From: Kiritimatiellales bacterium
GTDB taxonomy: Bacteria; Verrucomicrobiota; Kiritimatiellia; Kiritimatiellales; Pontiellaceae
DNA length: 46,411 nucleotides
Direction: 5' to 3'
NCBI GenBank assembly: GCA_016744085.1
Contig: JADGFE010000004.1
Span: 1-46,411 of the forward strand
Part shown: piece after piece, positions 45,115 through 46,411 of the stretch
How positions within the stretch are numbered: the first letter of the stretch is position 1
Layout: every line of letters begins with the position of its first letter
Notes under the pieces: generated by a model
The model's input: only the letters and a program-made list of their open reading frames with translations
What the model was told of the DNA's origin: nothing
Databases searched by the model: none
Program-made: the position numbers and the translations under genes

Positions 45115-46026
45115 CTACTGCGCTTTGCGCATTGCTTCAATCTGAATTTCCAGTTCCGGCGTCAGCCACATATTCTGGGTGATCGAAAACTGCCCATGAT
45201 TGGAAAGCACGCCCTTTGCCGTCTGATAATCCCGCGTAATATAGGTGGTCAGCATAAGGACATAATTATCGCCTTTTCCTGAAATTTGTACCGCCGGATT
45301 CTTCAGTCCTTCTTTTTCCAGTTCAGCAATCAGGGCCGCTTTCGTGGTTTCAGCATCCTTCCCGGAAGGCTTGATGATAATTAGATGCGGGCGACTGGAA
45401 GGCAGGTCCAGAAATTGGTCCGCATTCAGCGGCTGGTTTCCGGTAAACTCCTCATAGATTTCATAAATTGCAATATCATCGCCTTTTGCAAGTTTGGCAT
45501 CAAGAATCTCTGTCACCTGCGGCTGATAGTTAGCAAGGGAGATTATGATTCGATCATGCAAAGCCGGGTTGCGCTCCTGGGCTGCAATGTCAATCAGCTG
45601 CTCTGCAATCTTAGGGGTCTTATGTTTTGTTTGGGTTAGGCCGTAATAAACGGCGTTAAATCGCACATCTCCCGAGTCATCGGTCGCAAGGCCTTGAAGC
45701 AGTTGAAGCGCTTCTGGATGTGGTATTTCTTTATCGGCTACAAAATATTGGCCCAATATCCGCGCGGTCATACTTCTGAGTAGAGAATCCTTATCTTTCG
45801 CACATACGGAAAGTCCTGGTAGATAGCTTTCGTCAACGGGATTTCTGATATTCCCCTGCGTTATCATGGCTAACGAATGCATCTTTAGCTGAGAGGGTCC
45901 TGTTTTTAACATTTCCTGAACAGATATTGTAGCTGGTTGGGTGGGGGCATTTGTTGGTGTTAATGTTTCGGCCATTGCAGAAATGGAAAATGCGATGAGG
46001 GCGGTAAATATGGTTTGTTTAATCAT
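45115..46026 (-). CDS. Secreted HEAT-like-repeat hypothetical protein
   Basis: Signal peptide MIKQTIFTALIAFSISAMAET; helical repeat-like segment (LLRSMTARILGQYF, LLQGLATDDSGDVRFNAVYYGL). Confidence 0.7.
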   Translation of the reverse strand: MIKQTIFTALIAFSISAMAETLTPTNAPTQPATISVQEMLKTGPSQLKMHSLAMITQGNIRNPVDESYLPGLSVCAKDKDSLLRSMTARILGQYFVADKEIPHPEALQLLQGLATDDSGDVRFNAVYYGLTQTKHKTPKIAEQLIDIAAQERNPALHDRIIISLANYQPQVTEILDAKLAKGDDIAIYEIYEEFTGNQPLNADQFLDLPSSRPHLIIIKPSGKDAETTKAALIAELEKEGLKNPAVQISGKGDNYVLMLTTYITRDYQTAKGVLSNHGQFSITQNMWLTPELEIQIEAMRKAQ

Positions 46027-46270
46027 GGGGTTCTCCTAGTTCTAAGAACGAATAAGATAGATAGTATAGTCATCAAAAACAAGCAACGAATGAAATGCTT
46101 AAGCTTACATGAATTTAACTTGGGTATTTTGGGGTTCTGTGCCTTTCTCTTTGGTGGGTTTGGGTTCGTAATAGGGTAGGAAATGAAATGGGTTCAGTTC
46201 CCCCTGTTGCAAGCATCGGTGAATGTTGTTTATTGTTTGGAGCAAAAAACAATGAGCTGATTTGATGTTT

Positions 46271-46300
46271 TATCTGCGTCTTTCTGTGTTATCTGCGGGC
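46271..46300 (-). repeat. Additional copy of the dispersed CCACAGA-ACACGGA type repeat
   Basis: Reverse complement GCCCGCAGATAACACAGAAAGACGCAGATA resembles 25162-25180 GCCACAGAATAACACGGA. Confidence 0.4.
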
Positions 46301-46411
46301 TGAGCAGGAAAAATGGTAGACTGTAAATTAAAATGCCCAGTTTGGAAATCGAGTGCCCCATGCCAGACACGAAGTGAGGCTGGAGCCCGCGACGGCAGCG
46401 AAGCGGCAATG

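Noticed and set aside
1-46411. CRISPR array, rRNA or tRNA genes
   Set aside because: No regularly spaced direct repeats and no convincing tRNA cloverleaf or rRNA sequence noticed by eye; a tRNAscan/minced run would settle this.

Overview
This window looks like an ordinary bacterial chromosome segment, dense with metabolic genes. The phylum (probably PVC superphylum, Kiritimatiellota-like) is inferred from gene content only. Main blocks: (i) HAD phosphatase, SrkA-like kinase, CpXC protein, TPR protein, shikimate kinase; (ii) nucleoside salvage (cytidine deaminase, purine nucleoside phosphorylase, and a deletion remnant of a thymidine/pyrimidine phosphorylase), with a GxxExxY gene inserted between cdd and PNP and flanked by a ~28-bp inverted repeat; (iii) SulP permease, M20 peptidase, a six-PAS hybrid histidine kinase with its response regulator; (iv) a hexuronate/hexonate locus: uxuA, PfkB sugar kinase, gnd1, a LarA-family nickel racemase/epimerase homolog, gnd2, uxaC; (v) an ABC-F ATPase, a kinase-like membrane protein, a WecG/TagA glycosyltransferase fused to two STAS-like domains; (vi) cysH-cysI-cysJ; (vii) a futalosine menaquinone cluster with a MqnB-prenyltransferase fusion; (viii) a decayed IS110 element with a structured leader that could be a bridge-RNA locus; (ix) a PEP-CTERM repeat protein, lgt, and a nucleotidyltransferase pseudogene split by a ~145-bp MITE-like insertion whose empty site can be reconstructed exactly. 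The best candidate for an undescribed system is the uxaC/uxuA/LarA/gnd1/gnd2 locus, which could link hexuronate catabolism to 6-phosphogluconate through D-mannonate/D-gluconate C2 epimerisation.
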